Source: Puccinellia tenuiflora (taxonomy: Eukaryota; Streptophyta; Magnoliopsida; Poales; Poaceae). Taken from it: a stretch of 64,000 nucleotides of DNA. This document shows positions 35,068 to 47,526 of the stretch, in pieces. The translations under genes and the position numbers were made by a program. Each line of letters begins with the position of its first letter. The stretch's first letter is position 1. Where the stretch lies: assembly GCA_012064385.1 (NCBI GenBank), contig QRDG01000065.1, positions 334,358-398,357 on the forward strand, given 5' to 3'. The notes under the pieces were generated by a model. The model worked only from the letters and a program-made list of their open reading frames with translations. It had not been told where the DNA came from and made no database searches.

Positions 35068-38000
35068 TTTCTTTTTTACATTTAATATGGAATAATTCAT
35101 ATCTTTAAATCCGTAAATCGAAATTTGACAAATTAAATACCTAAATCGATTAGAAAAATGAGAGGAATTCAAATATTTTATCCATATCATCTTTTGCATC
35201 ACAAAAACCTTGATAGTTATAGGAAATTGGGAAAATACTCAAAAAATAAAATATATTTTTTAATTTTTTAGTGTCAAAATAGACTTTTTTTGTGAAGTAG
35301 CTGCCAAAACGGCTCACCGAAAGAGGAACACCCAAATAGATAGAAAATAGTAGACCATCTTATAAGTGCATTTAACCTTGGGTTTGGATATAAAAACATA
35401 CTTGGGTATTTCAAACATTTCGGATAAGTTCCTGCCGATTTCGCTGTAAGTGGGTCTGATTTGAACTACGAGTGCCGGATAGTTTGGTCATGATTTTTTG
35501 AAAAAATCACTTTTAGATCCAAAATATATACTTTATTTAGAGATCGTTGACAGTTTTTGTTGGATCGAAGTTACGATTAGGTTTAGATTTATCATTAGGG
35601 TTTACGGTATCGGTTTCGGGCTAGGGTTAGACATAACTAATTCAAAAAATTCAAAAAAATGGAAAAACTTCACATGGCATCATTTTATGTGACCTACCAC
35701 CTGAAAAAAATTATAAACATGAGTTATGGAGGTTTTTATAAAAAACCTTCACATAAATGAGTTACGAGTTACAAAGATGTATGGTTTTCGACTGAAATGA
35801 GCTAGGACCACATTTAACATAGCAAAAAATGTCGGAATGAGGCATAATTTGACACACTGGTGTATCTTGGTTGTAGAATAGTATTGACTAAGGGTTTAGG
35901 GTTTTCGTTGAATAAAAAACCCATTTTTCCATATTTTTTTGTGTCAAAACAGGCTTTTTTTGTGAAGCAACTACCAAAACGGCTCACCGAAATAGGAACA
36001 TCCAAATAGATAGAAAATAGTAGACCATCTTATAAGTGCATTTAAATTTGGGTTTGGATATAAAAACATACTTGTTTATTTCAATCATTTCAGATAAGTT
36101 CATGTCGATTTCGCTGGAAGTGGGTCTGATTTGAACTACGAGTGCCGCATAGTTTGGTGATTTTTTGAAAAAATCACTTTTAGATCCAAAATGTATATTT
36201 TCTTTATAGATCTTTGACGGTTTTTGTTGGATCGAAGTTACGATTAGGTTTAGGTTTATCGTTAGGGTTTACGGTCTCGGTTTCGGCATAGGGTTAGACA
36301 TTACTAATTCAAACAAAATCAAAAAAATGGAAAACCTTCACATGGCATCCTTTATGTGACCTACCACCTGGAAAAAATTATAAACATGACTTATGGAGGT
36401 TTTTATAAAAAATCTTCACAGAAATGAATTACGAGGTACAAAGATGTATGGTTTTCGATTGAAATGAGTTAGTGTATAACATTTAACATAGCAAAAAATG
36501 TCGGAATGAGGCAATATTTGACACACTGGTGTATCTTGGTTGTAGAATAGTATTGACTAAGGGGTTTAGGGTTTTCGTTGAATAAAAAATCCATTTTTCA
36601 TTTTTTTAGTGTCAAAACAGGTTTTTTTGTAAAGCAGCTACCAAAACGGCTCACCAAAAGAGGAACATCCAAATAGATAGAAAATAGTAGACCATCTTAT
36701 AAGTGCATTTAATCTTGGGTTTGGATATAAAAACATATTTGGGTATTTCAAACATTTCAGATAAATTCCTGCCGATTTCGCTGCAAGTGGGTCTGATTTG
36801 AACTACAAGTGCCGCATAGTTTGGTCATGATTTTTTGAAAAATCACTTTTAAATCCAAAATATATACTTTCTTTAGAGATCTTTGACGGTTTTTGTTGGA
36901 TCGAAGTTACGGTTAGGTTTAGGTTTATCGTTAGGGTTTACGGTCTCGGTTTCGGGCTACGGTTAGACATAATTAATTCAAAAAAAATCAAAAAATGGAA
37001 AACCTTCACATGACATCCTTTTATGTGACCTACCACCAGGAAAAAATTATAAACATGAGTTATGGATGTTTTTATAAAAAAACTTTCACAGAAATGAGCT
37101 ACGAGGTATAAAGATGTATGGTTTTCGACTGAAATGAGCTAGGGTATAACATTTAACATAGCCAAAAATGTCGAAATGAGGCAATATTTGACACACTGGT
37201 GTATCTTGGTTGTAGAATAGTATTGACTAAGGGGTTTAGGGTTTTCGTTGAATAAAAAACCCATTTTTCATTTTTTTAGTGTCAAAACAGGCTTTTTTTG
37301 TGAAGCAGCTACCAAAATTGCTCACTGAAAGAGGAACATCCAAATAGATAGAAAATAGTATACCATCTTATAAATGCATTTAACCTTGGGTTTGGATATA
37401 AAAACAATCTTGGGTATTTCAAACATTTCAGATAAGTTCCTGCCGATTTCGCTGGAAGTGGGTCTGATTTGAACTACGAGTGCCGCATAGTTTGGTCATG
37501 ATTTTTTGAAAAATCACTTTTAGATCCAAAATGTATACTTTCTTTAGAGATCTTTGACGGTTTTTGTTGGATCGAAGTTACGGTTAGGTTTAGGTTTATC
37601 TGAAATATTTTGACCGTTTTTTCAGAAAAATAAAAGAAATCGAGAAAATACTTAAAAAATGAATTTTTTTAGCATGGAGACATTTTATGTGTACTAGTTG
37701 CTATCAAAAATGATAAACTTGAGTTTTAACAAATATTTGAAAAAATGCTTCACAAAAAGGTTTATCATCTATAGACATGTATAACTTTTGCGTCAAATGA
37801 CCAAGTTATGGCCATCCCCATGCCATAGTTTGTGATAATGTGTCCATACTTGACACATAGGGGTGTCTTGGTATGGAAAACATTGTGTCCAAAAACAATT
37901 TCCAAAATATTTTCGTAACTATCATTTTCCATTTTTAAGTGTCAAAAATGACTTTTTAATTAATCAAGTACCAAACACATGTTTTAAAATGTCATGTGCA

Positions 38001-38130
38001 TGGTGAAAAAGATTTTATGGATGTCATATTTTGATTCCTCTCATTTTTCTAATCGATTTAGACATTTAATTTGTTAAATTTTGATTTACGGATTTAAAGA
38101 TATGAATTATTTCATATTAAATGGAAAAAA
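35068..38130. repeat. ~115-bp internal inverted repeat of the CACTA element
   Basis: 35068-35190 and the reverse complement of about 37995-38130 share ATTCATATCTTTAAATCCG, AATCGATTAGAAAAATGAGA and neighbouring sequence with few differences. They bracket the tandem-repeat interior, giving the element a nested palindromic layout. Confidence 0.88.
35271..37610 (+). repeat. ~670-bp tandem repeats, about 3.5 units, CACTA interior
   Basis: Units begin GTGTCAAAA at 35271, 35941, 36609 and 37279 (periods 670, 668, 670). The last unit is truncated near 37600. Each contains AGAAAATAGTA.ACCATCTT, TTTGACGGTTTTTGTTGG and GGTTTAGGGTTTTCGTTG. No coding is conserved across units. Confidence 0.95.
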
Positions 38131-39000
38131 TATAAAAGTAGACGCCGACGACCGCCATCGGCGTATCAAATTAGACGCCGACAGCGGCCGTCGGCGTATC
38201 AATGCCGTAAGGCCCAGTCTGCGTACCGTCACGGCGGGCCCTGTACGCCGACGGCTGCCGTCAGCCTATGTCGGGCTACGCCGACGGGGTTTTTATGCTG
38301 ACGGCCACGTTCATAGCTTCCTTATCTCGCCTGTACACCGACGGCCCCGACATTTGGCCGTCGGCATATAAGTCGGCCGTCGGTGTATAAGTCGGCCGTC
38401 GGCGTACTGTGCCTTTCCGTAGTGAGTTGCTGTGTTAGCACGAGCGAGGTGGTACGACGATCCGCGCTGCTTGATCCGCTTTTCTCGGGCTTAAGTACTG
38501 TAGTTGTTCTTGAATTACCACGTGGAGTTGGTGATTGTTTGTTGACCAACCTGCCTGCTACTGCTAGCACGACTCGTCGGTGATGGTCTCGGCCATGATG
38601 ATGGTAAACTAATCGTCGTGTCATCCTGTGGATATTTGGCGTGCGTTTGCAATTTCTTAATTTCGTTCTTGGCTTGTTGTACAGATGTACGAGCACGTAT
38701 CTGCTTGGACAGGAGCAGCCATGGTGCCAGCTGCGCGAGTTAGGCATGGTAGCACGTGGTAGATTCAGGCGGGAACTTTTTTTCTCGAACTGATTCTTGC
38801 GCTGCACCTGGAATGAATGGGTTCGCATCGAATCCGATCCAGACACAGGTGCGGGAGTAGTGAAAGGCACAGCAAGGGCAACTCGATACACGTTTGATTC
38901 GATCGAGGTAGTTGGGCCAATGCCATCGGAATGCTCTCTTTCCATTCATTTCTCTCAGCCAACTACTCCTAGCTAGCTGCAAAAGTCTGCAGAATTTCTA

Positions 39001-41794
39001 CAGGTCAATTTTGCAACCTGTTTTGGCAAAGTGAATGGTCGATGCATGGAAGTGAAAGAGATCAGATCGAGTGGATCCCCAAGTCCATGGGAAACTAATT
39101 TGCAAACGTGCAACTTTCTTGGAAATTAACGTGTAGCTTGATATGCCTGCCGATGAGCTAGCTCCGCACTCCAGGCCCGTTGTCACTCACATGAATGTTC
39201 CCAGGCTGTCCGAATCGAATACATCTTCGTTTGTTCCAACGAACAGTTCACAGCCCACCCATCGGGCATCAAATAGCGCATCACTTCAAGAGAAAACATA
39301 ACAAGTGCACCTTTTCACAATTGCATTCACAACTCAGGTGGCGATAATTTTAGTTGCTGTCGTGTAATCGTCCTCACACTTCCTAGTGGGCGGCCCAGGC
39401 GGATGACAACAGTGGGCTCTAGTGGAATCCCCGGCTGAAGTCGGCTTGTGGCCCCTAAACAAAACTTTTTTTTGGAGGTGGTTGCGGCGGCTGTGAGGGC
39501 TATAACGGTCAGCCGTGGATCTGGGCGGCGACTGATGCACTGACAGGTGCGGTGGCGGCAAGAGGATCAACGTCACAGAAGCCAACCATGCCGGTTGCTT
39601 TTGGATAACCTTATCACGACTCGTGTGTTGCCATGGTAGTCGTTGATGGTTTTTGTGTGTCTTAGATCTTGTTTCTTTTTTAATAATTTGGTTGTGGCAT
39701 AATAGATGTCTCGAATTGCTATAGACATTGACCGGTCATACCTAATATCTACCTGATATTAATATAAACCCTTTATCGGGGAAAAAAATGTTCCTTACAT
39801 CCCTCGATAAGTCTGGAATGAGTTTGAATAGAAGTTTGTAAACGATATGAATTCCAAGAGTCATATCGGTGAGCTAAGTTGCATCGTGTAAACTTACATG
39901 ATTCAATACTTTATTATTTTTAAATAGTTCTAATTAAAAAAGATTAAATTCTTTTCATGATGTAACTGTGTACTACTGTATTCCGCTAACCATGGTAAGT
40001 GTAGATCCCATCATCGTCTCCCGGTAAAAGAAGAATAACCAAAACCTTGGCAATACTGCACATTTTGTACTAACGGTAAATGTTGTCAAGTTTCATTCAC
40101 CACCACTAAAATCAAAATTTCCGAACTGATGGAAACAACTTGGGGGAATCTACACATACTGTAACGTCGTCTCTCACGTTTGACTCAGCGAGGACTATGT
40201 GACTAGAAGAAGCTCACGTATGACTCGATAAGTCCTACACGTGTACAGAAAGTGGGCAAGCATTTTTTCTTCTAAATTATGATATCCGAGGTTTGAACCG
40301 TCGGCCTCTGCTGATAACATGTCAAGTTTCATGCACCACAACTAGAACTAAAAGTCCAAACTGATGGAAACAACATGGGGAATCCACATGTATTGTAACA
40401 AATCTCTCCCATTATTTTTCTAGCAATGTGATATCTTTGTGTCCTGTGTTTCACCGGGGCAGATGTGACGATGATTTTAAGCAGCAACGCCAACGGAGGC
40501 GAGACCATACCAAGCCGAAGACAGGACGACGCAGAGTGCTGACTTTGTTTGATGCTGATTTGGACCAAGGCGGAGGCGATGCCGACGACAAAGGTGTGGC
40601 GAAGTTCAGGTTGGAGGCGGCGTCAAAGACTCAATAGCAGTGACAAAGGCGCCGCGAGCTCGAGGTGAAATGTTATGTATTAGGAATTAAAATCGATGTG
40701 TCGTTGAGGCCCATGTGTTTAGAAGGATTACTTGATCTTTTGCAACTGTTAGTGGCGAAGACAAGGGGCTGATTGGGCTAGGGCTCCTCATGCCTCCAAA
40801 ATTGCATATACATGTTCTTAAAGTTGGGACAATTTTGTGGTATTGCTATATTTTGCCCCCATTGAAAACTTTATGAAAACATTTGGCCTCCCTTGCCTCC
40901 AATTTTTGACTCCGCCGCTAGGGGTAGTTGTCGGGATGACGTCGACGGGATTCCCGTAATCAGGGAAGAGAGAATCGACCACTAGAAGTTGAAAGAAGAG
41001 ACGAGGCGTTGTATTCTTACAAAATCCGGCTTCATTGAATGGAAAAATCAGACAATTGTTGAATATGCAATCCCTTGTTTCAACGTAAATATAACAAGCG
41101 CGTCCATTTCACAACCATAGTTAAATAGTGCGGCGTGCATGAAGATGCTATCATAGAGATGACAAAGCCACATGCTAGCCCGTTACATCACGCCGGTCCA
41201 TCCAACAAGTCGAGCGGTGCACGATCTTAATACATGGTCCTGACCAAATCAATTCCATGAAGCAACTAGCCCAGGATGGACCACGGTCTTATCTAAATCT
41301 GAATACCGGTACAGATGAACCAGTCGCGTCGGCGGCTCTTTGCCGTGAGGCCGCTGCAACGGCAAATGAAGAATATCGATAAGACGGCCACTACAGCGGT
41401 GGTCTTTGTCTCTTTGATACTGGTAGAAAATTCTTTGAATCAAAGAGGCTCTAAAGAGTTCCCCATAAAACAATGGGGCCTAAGTAGAATGTTGCTGCTT
41501 TACTAGTCCAAGTTTAGCAACGGGCATATCCATGAGCCCATCACCGATCCTGTTTATTTTTTCACCTGTATATGTAAGCATCAGCTAATCAAACATAAGA
41601 GATTAAACCACTTGGAAAATTACTGAACAGACATAGTTCTAGCCTCCTGGGAGGGGAGAGACGAAGACCAGAACGCAACAACGCGCGGGGAGAGACACAA
41701 AGCTAGCTACTGCTACTGAGAACACAACACACACTATGCGCACACAGAGGCATAGGTCGTTACACGAACTGAAGGAAACTTGTTGAATTCTTAC
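39001..41794. other. intergenic, no gene supported
   Basis: A ~90-bp segment (GTCAAGTTTCAT.CACCAC, GATGGAAACAAC) is repeated at about 40080 and 40317. A GC-rich patch at about 40440-40660 has short open frames. No domain or reliable exon was found. Confidence 0.45.
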
Positions 41795-42019
41795 TGCAAT
41801 AACCGCCTTGGGTACCTCCGCAAACCGCCAGGCAGTCTCCAGTAAACCGGTGCACATGGTGAAGCAATCCAAGCCGACAGTCCTGGCAGTCTCGCGCCAC
41901 CGTAGGATCTTGATTGATGCCACAGACAGATTGTCGTCATCGCCGGAGCCGACGCACATGACCAGAAATGCGACGGCGATGAACCCTGATGATGTGGCCA
42001 CATACTGCTGGTTGTCTTC
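41795..42019 (-). CDS. possible exon of an unrecognised protein
   Basis: Exactly 75 codons stay open between a strong acceptor (TTTCGCAG, before 42019) and a donor (GCA|GTAAGA, after 41795). The translation contains a short hydrophobic stretch (SGFIAVAFLVMCVG), then a Lys/Arg-containing region. A second candidate exon lies upstream at about 43015-42891, ending DYK|GTAATT. I could not connect the two in a consistent phase through the intervening candidates (42721-42820, 42260-42446). It could be the 3' part of a separate - strand gene, or chance. I do not recognise the protein. Confidence 0.3.
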
Positions 42020-42890
42020 CTGCGAAAGCTCTCCCTGTCAGTTTCGCCCAAACCGACTCTCACTGCAGAACTATACTGTGGGATGGCTTGTTGAGAGCGA
42101 TATACACAGATCAACTGGGCCATGATCCCTGGTGGGAGATGTTCAAACTTTCAATTTCCTTGTGGTGATCTGATCGCTAGAGATATCCTATTGTACAGTT
42201 GCTGCCTTGCGATAGATCATGAAACTGATAAGAGTGCTGGGAGTCTAACTCTTACGCAAGTTACCAAGTGAGTACAGAGTGCATGCGCATGCACCACCAG
42301 CAATTCTGAAAAATAAAAACTGCTGAACTTCTGAACGGCGACCATGCACACTGACAATGCTGAAGGAGAAGAAGCGGCTCGTCGGGCGGAAGGTGACTGG
42401 ATAGACCAGCGGAGGCGGCCGGCACCACCTCGTGGCGTCGGCTCAACTGGTATGAAGATTACCATGTAGCACACGCACCAATCAGCGGTTCTGACAAGCT
42501 ACAAATTGCTGGATGAATGGCCAGAGTCGATCCCAGCTAAATGAGCTGCACAGATAGTGCAGCCAAGTCCCAAAAAACGAAATGTGAACTCAATCAAATG
42601 TTACTTGTTACCCGATGAACAGACATCAAAGCATTCAAATCAGTGGCCAGTGCAATGTGGCGATTTAACCGATCAATAATGGACTTGAGGCAAAAGGAAC
42701 AGCAGACTATCAGATTACCTGCATCACTTCCAACTTTTCAAAGGCCCTTGCAGGAAGAGCAGACATCGCCGACCGAGATGGCCATTATCTCGCTGCTCGA
42801 AGGTACAGCAAACAGGTGAAGCGTAGATAAGATGTCCCCGATCCCACAGAACAAATCCGGCATATCTCATTCGGTAGCGTAATTACCTTG

Positions 42891-43015
42891 TAATCCATGG
42901 TGCAGTATCTCGGTATTTCATCTGCTGTGGTTGCTTCTCGTTCAGTATTCCTGGTAGCAGCAACATCATCTTCAGTTCTGATTTGAGCCCCGGAGTCTAT
43001 TTCCATTTGTGCATC
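42891..43015 (-). CDS. possible exon, unrecognised
   Basis: An open frame on the - strand reads MEIDSGAQIRTEDDVAATRN onwards and ends at a good donor (TACAAG|GTAATT, exon end at 42891). It is acidic and polar, with no domain recognised. It lies between the FAR1-like gene and the possible exon at 41795, so it could belong to either transcription unit or to none. Confidence 0.25.
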
Positions 43016-43019
43016 ACAA

Positions 43020-44506
43020 TATCAAGGCGACGGGCTGCTGATTCCCCAAACCAACCAATTAGATCCAATCAGGCTAATCAATGCATGGCAGCAATCTAAA
43101 TTTCTCTACATAAAATACAACATAATCTCTTTTGGATTAGGCTGCAAACAGTGATTCAAGTAGTAACCAGTAAATGAGAACCGCGACATCTCAGGTAGGA
43201 TGACTCCATATTACCACACAAACAATACGTATCTCCAGAAGCCAAGTTTCAGGTATTGTCTCTACTCATATTGTCTCTACCCATAGGCAGATTACTCGGT
43301 TTCCAGTTCAAGTACCGTATATTGCCGTTGTAAGGACATTGTAATGTAATCAAAGCATAGAACATATCATACCGAACTATTGCCAGATGTTTGTTTAGTT
43401 TCCTCTAGTTGCCTCAGTAGACAACACCTTCCAATTCTACAAAGGAAGCAAGGATCAATATTTCTTTTCATTCCAGATCCTATTACAGAATTGGATTTGG
43501 CTGCTAGTACTGAGAGTCTGAGAGTTTAAGACAACTTTGAAAGTGGCCTGCTTCCTAAAATTCATTTGATCCAAATATGAAGAGCGATGGCCTGCTGACT
43601 TGCACAGATATCCCCATATATTGAGTGCTACAAAATGGAAAAGGAGATATCAGATGAGTCTAGGTTCTTCTAACCTCAAGCTGATAGTGTGCCATCTGAT
43701 GCAAATAAATAAGGAGAAAAGGCTGGCAAATCTCGGAGTTCGATGACAGACCTGTATGTTTATGTCACAAAAAAAGGGCCAGTTCAAGAATGCTACTGGT
43801 CATTCACCAGCAAACACACGTGTATAGCAAGAAAATAATAGGGTATAACTCATCATAAATTCCCCCAATCCAGCAAACTAACAACATTCTCTTCATAATT
43901 TTATATGTTACCATTTCAGTAATATGCAGAAGCATTTATACTAAAAGGCCACATCGTTTGCATATATAAAACAGTCTCACATTTCCAATGAGTAAACGAA
44001 TTATACTGAGAACCTCCCCTGGATCAAAAAATATATCATAAAGCAACAAACTGAATCAAACTAAACAAATCCCCAAAGCATCTAGCACTATTAATCATTT
44101 TTCTGTGCATGATCAGTGATTTTAGCTTTCCATAGTTGCATGAATTATGTGAATACAGTAGCATACATGACATGAAAAATACTGGTTGGCAGACAGATAT
44201 TAAAACCCTTGCGGTCTTTACCATCTTTGAGTAAGGTAACAATTAGGTATTTTGCAAGTCATGATGCTTGTGTAACCATGATATGAGGAATACCCTTCTC
44301 ATAGGAAACACCAACCAATCAACCACAGATCAATGGAGAGGGAAGCAACATCCATCTCGCATAGAATAGCCAACCAGTAAAATTAAACCACACAAGAGGA
44401 ACTGTGGAATTTTCAGCATGTGTATCTTACATAATGCATTAGCTAAACCATACCAGGTTCAGTTTCCTTAGCTATTGCATCAACAAATATGTAACATTGC
44501 AAACAA
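43020..44506. other. AT-rich non-coding stretch
   Basis: Intron-like composition with only short open frames. It could be intron or 3' flank of the - strand genes. No repeats or motifs were noted. Confidence 0.4.
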
Positions 44507-45452
44507 GGAGAAAAAGAATAGCTAAGCATGCACATGATTGCTTTAGTTAAAGTTACCAATTTAGGCCATGTACAATGCAAGGTGCTTATGGGAGGTGCTT
44601 ACAAAAATAAACCAAGCATTTTCATAAGCACCAATGCTTATTTCTATAGGAGAGGTGTCTAGTTAAGCATTTGTCTTGTATAAATAAGCACTAGCGCGTA
44701 ATCGAAAGCCGGTTTATTTTCTAGGCACCTCTATAAGCACCTTGCAGTGGATGCAACTGAGAAGTAATGATGAGAATGCTTCAAACTTGTATAGTAATAA
44801 CACATCTTGTCGTGCTACTGTGCCAAAAGAATTGCTTCAAATTCCACACACACGCACACACATGCACACACAGACAGAGATTAAGTACATGGTAGAAACT
44901 GTACAAAGAGCTAAAGAACAAACCAATGTTCAAATGTCTCGAACCATGATATAATCAACAATAGCACAAATACGTAAGTTAAACATGTTGAACTGATTAA
45001 CCAGCCTGTATATCAGGGAACATAGGTTAATTTGAAGCTCCACTACAGACAAGGAGAAAATGAATAACTAAGAATGAACAGGATCGCTTTATTGAAGTTA
45101 CCAATTTACAGTGGATGCAACTAAGAAGTACTGATGAGAATGATGCAACCTTGCAATAGTAATAACACAGATTGTCCTGCTAATGCGCAAAAGAAGTAAG
45201 TCAAATTCCACACACACGCACGTGGGCAACCGCGCACGCACCCACACAGAGATTACACGTTGATGGTAGAAACAAGAAAGTAATAATAAAATACTATGAC
45301 GAAGAGCTAACGAAGAACAGAACCAATGTTCAAATTTCTTGAACGAAGATAGTAATCAACAATGGCACAATACATAAGTTAAACATGTTGAATTGATTAA
45401 TCAGCCTGTATATCAGGGAAGATAAATTACTTTGAAGCTCCACCTACAGACA
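44507..45452. repeat. tandem duplication, copy 1 carrying a MITE
   Basis: Copy 1 (44507-45049) and copy 2 (45050-45452) share AAGTTACCAATTTA, CAGTGGATGCAACT.AGAAGT, TCAAATTCCACACACACGCA, AGTTAAACATGTTGAA and CAGCCTGTATATCAGGGAA in order. Without the MITE in copy 1, both are near 400 bp. The CA-rich microsatellite in each has diverged. Confidence 0.9.
44574..44742. mobile_element. Tourist-like MITE, right end truncated
   Basis: The left end GGCCATGTACAATGCAAGG follows TTA and matches the MITE at 16765. The right end stops at AAGCACCTTG, short of the expected terminus. Copy 2 of the surrounding duplication (about 45110) shows the uninterrupted sequence CCAATTTA-CAGTGG, so the element edges are 44574 and 44742. 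The outer part of the right inverted repeat and its TTA are missing. Confidence 0.82.
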
Positions 45453-45536
45453 CTACATTAAATAGGTGTAAGCTTATGACATTCTAGTATACAGAATTTA
45501 CAAGACCATCCTCAAATCAGGGGTGACTCACAAATC

Positions 45537-47446
45537 TCACACAAGTCCATGTCTAAAACTGGCATCTCCTGCATCACCACTGGAATCTAAACCTACCGGT
45601 GAATCATACCACTTAGACCCAGAGTAAAATCCGTCAACATTTATGCCTAACAAACTTGAGTCAGTTACCATGGTGTCATCATGCATCAATGGCTTAATAA
45701 TCTTGGAATCCTCAACACCATCTTCATCCCCACAGTTAAGGATACTCTTTTCATCGAAGTCACCAACATTCTCCTTCAGCATCCACTTATCACACTTTGG
45801 GCTATCACCCAATAGCATCTTCCTGTCCTCGCACTCAGCTGCCATTCTATCCCATGAGACAATGGGCCCAAGGCTGGAGCCAAAATCAGTATCATCATCA
45901 TCAAGCATCTCATCGTCCTTGCAGAATGCACCATCTCCAGTGCCCCATCCCCCGACCTCATTGCCCATCATCAATGCCTCGTCTGGCTGGTAGGTGTTGC
46001 CATCCAAATTGAGCCTCCTAATCCTATGCAAAACCTCAGATAGCTCATTGGAAAGAGAACCCAATAGCTCTGGGTGCATCTTAGGCACCTTCCCTTCTAG
46101 GAGACCACCTCTGCTCTGAGATCTCGAACTTGCTGCAAGACTGCCTGATGTGAATCGTCAATCTCAAGATCTACATCTCCCTTAATTGCAAAGCTAGGAT
46201 CACCTTCCTCATTGACATCATATATGTCTGGATCAAATTCAAATGTCCCCTTATGCCCAACTAACCTGTGAACAATTCGAGCATTGCCATCAAGTGGCCC
46301 TGGCTCATGCCCTGAGTGCACTGCATAAAGCTTGAACACTGCAGTACCCTCCTCCAGATATACAAAGCTCTTGTCTTTCTCATTATAATTGGCTATGGGC
46401 ACAATGGCCCGAATACGGAACCCACAGCCACACCTCTTCGATTGGTATGGCTCCCGCTTCAGCCCCCGTGCCTTCTTCGCCTCAGAGGCGCTGGCTGAAG
46501 AGGATGCATTATTCCCGCTACTTGAGGTTGGCACCCCGGCACGATGGCACGCATAATCCTTCACCTCAGCCATGAATGGTTTATACCTTATATACTTCTG
46601 CCTAATACAGAGGACTACCTTATGCTTGGCAGCCAGCTGCTGCAGCCTGCGCGGCACGTCTCGTGCCGGCACATCCAGCGTGTCTGTATATTCAAACCTT
46701 CGGCGCCGCTTACCTCGTCCGGGTGACGAGATAGCGGAATCAGGCTGTCCAGCAGGTGCCTCCTTGCAAACAGGGCACGCGGCAACACATACCCGGACAA
46801 ATGATTCTGGAATACCATAGAATTTAGCTCCCACGGTCCAGGCTTGCCTGATACGCTCGACGGTGTCCTTGACCCCGAGGTGGCGGAGCAGGTCCGGGTC
46901 GGCGTGCGCCTCCGAGACTATGTCCCGCCACTGGCCGACATGGGAGACGCGCTGCGCGGGGTTGGACTTGAAGTGGAGGTGCCGCCCGTCGGCGGAAGCG
47001 GCGAGCTTCTCCTGGATGCGCTTCCACGCGGTGAGGTAGGCGGTGTCCTCGTTCCGGTCCTTCCACACCGCCCGCCACGAAGCGAGCACGGAGGGCGACG
47101 TGGCAGCGCGGACCTCCTCCGCGACGGCGGGGCGGCCCGCGAGGACGCAGCGCAGCATGAGCGCATGGGAGGCGGCGGTGAAGGTGTAGAACTGCGAGGA
47201 GATGTGCGGCGTCGGGTCGATGGGCGGGGAGGCGACGCCCGAGCCCAGGCTAGGGTTCGGCGGGCCGGGGAAGTGGATCAGCGCCTCGTCGTCGGCGTCG
47301 ACATGGAGGAGGTAGCTGCAGGGGCTAGGGCTCGGGGAGATGGGGTCCGGGTCCGGCGGGTGGTGGGATTTGAGGTAGGAGGAGGAGGGGAGGAGGGGAT
47401 TCATGGAGGAGACGGTGGGGGAAGGCGACGAGGAGGTCTTCGGCAT
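45537..47446 (-). pseudogene. FAR1-like zinc-finger protein gene, split by a -1 frameshift
   Basis: An intronless reading frame starts at 47446 (MPKTSSSPSP) and runs 449 codons to TAG at 46097-46099. A second frame then continues without a break to a TGA at 45537. The two join naturally near 46100-46105 (...DLRAEV then GLLEGKVPKMHPELLGSL...), giving about 636 residues if one base is missing there. Visible parts: an N-terminal Ser/Pro region; a CPVC motif (224-227); a basic GRGKRRRR stretch (about 243-250), a likely nuclear signal; a FAR1/WRKY-GCM1-type pattern with C300/H301, CGC at 339-341 and HSGH at 377-380; a Leu-rich coiled-coil-like segment across the frameshift; and an acidic tail. No transposase core or SWIM domain is seen, so it would be a DNA-binding regulator. 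Pseudogene, or a sequence error in a good gene: both fit. Confidence 0.7.
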
Positions 47447-47519
47447 ATCCGTGGATTTTTTTTTTTTAATCCTGGGAATTCGTTTTCCTCCTCCGATTTC
47501 ACTGCGCCTGGTGTTCGCC

Positions 47520-47526
47520 TTATATA
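47520..47526 (-). promoter_or_regulatory. TATA box of FAR1-like gene
   Basis: TATATAA (on the - strand) lies about 75 bases upstream of the start codon at 47446, consistent with a short 5' UTR. Confidence 0.45.

Larger units (their letters stand above)
34301..38424. mobile_element. non-autonomous CACTA transposon (4124 bp)
   Basis: The ends are CACTACGGGAATCCC on the left and, as reverse complement, CACTACGGAAAGGCAC on the right. They are flanked by the 3-bp target duplication AGT (34298-34300 and 38425-38427). Both subterminal regions (34320-34500 and 38135-38410) are packed with direct and inverted copies of GCCGTCGGCGTA, the presumed transposase-binding motif. The interior holds repeats only; no transposase (TNPD-like) frame exists, so movement would have depended on an autonomous partner. 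Copy 1 of the surrounding duplication lacks this insertion. Confidence 0.95.
34240..39000. repeat. duplicated unit, copy 2 (split by CACTA insert)
   Basis: Second copy of the unit described at 30208: 34240-34300 and 38425-39000, interrupted by the CACTA element. Joining the two parts across one AGT gives a sequence collinear with copy 1. Confidence 0.92.

Noticed and set aside
35271..37610. Regular repeats that might suggest a CRISPR array
   Set aside because: Units are ~670 bp with no spacers, inside a CACTA transposon of a plant genome.
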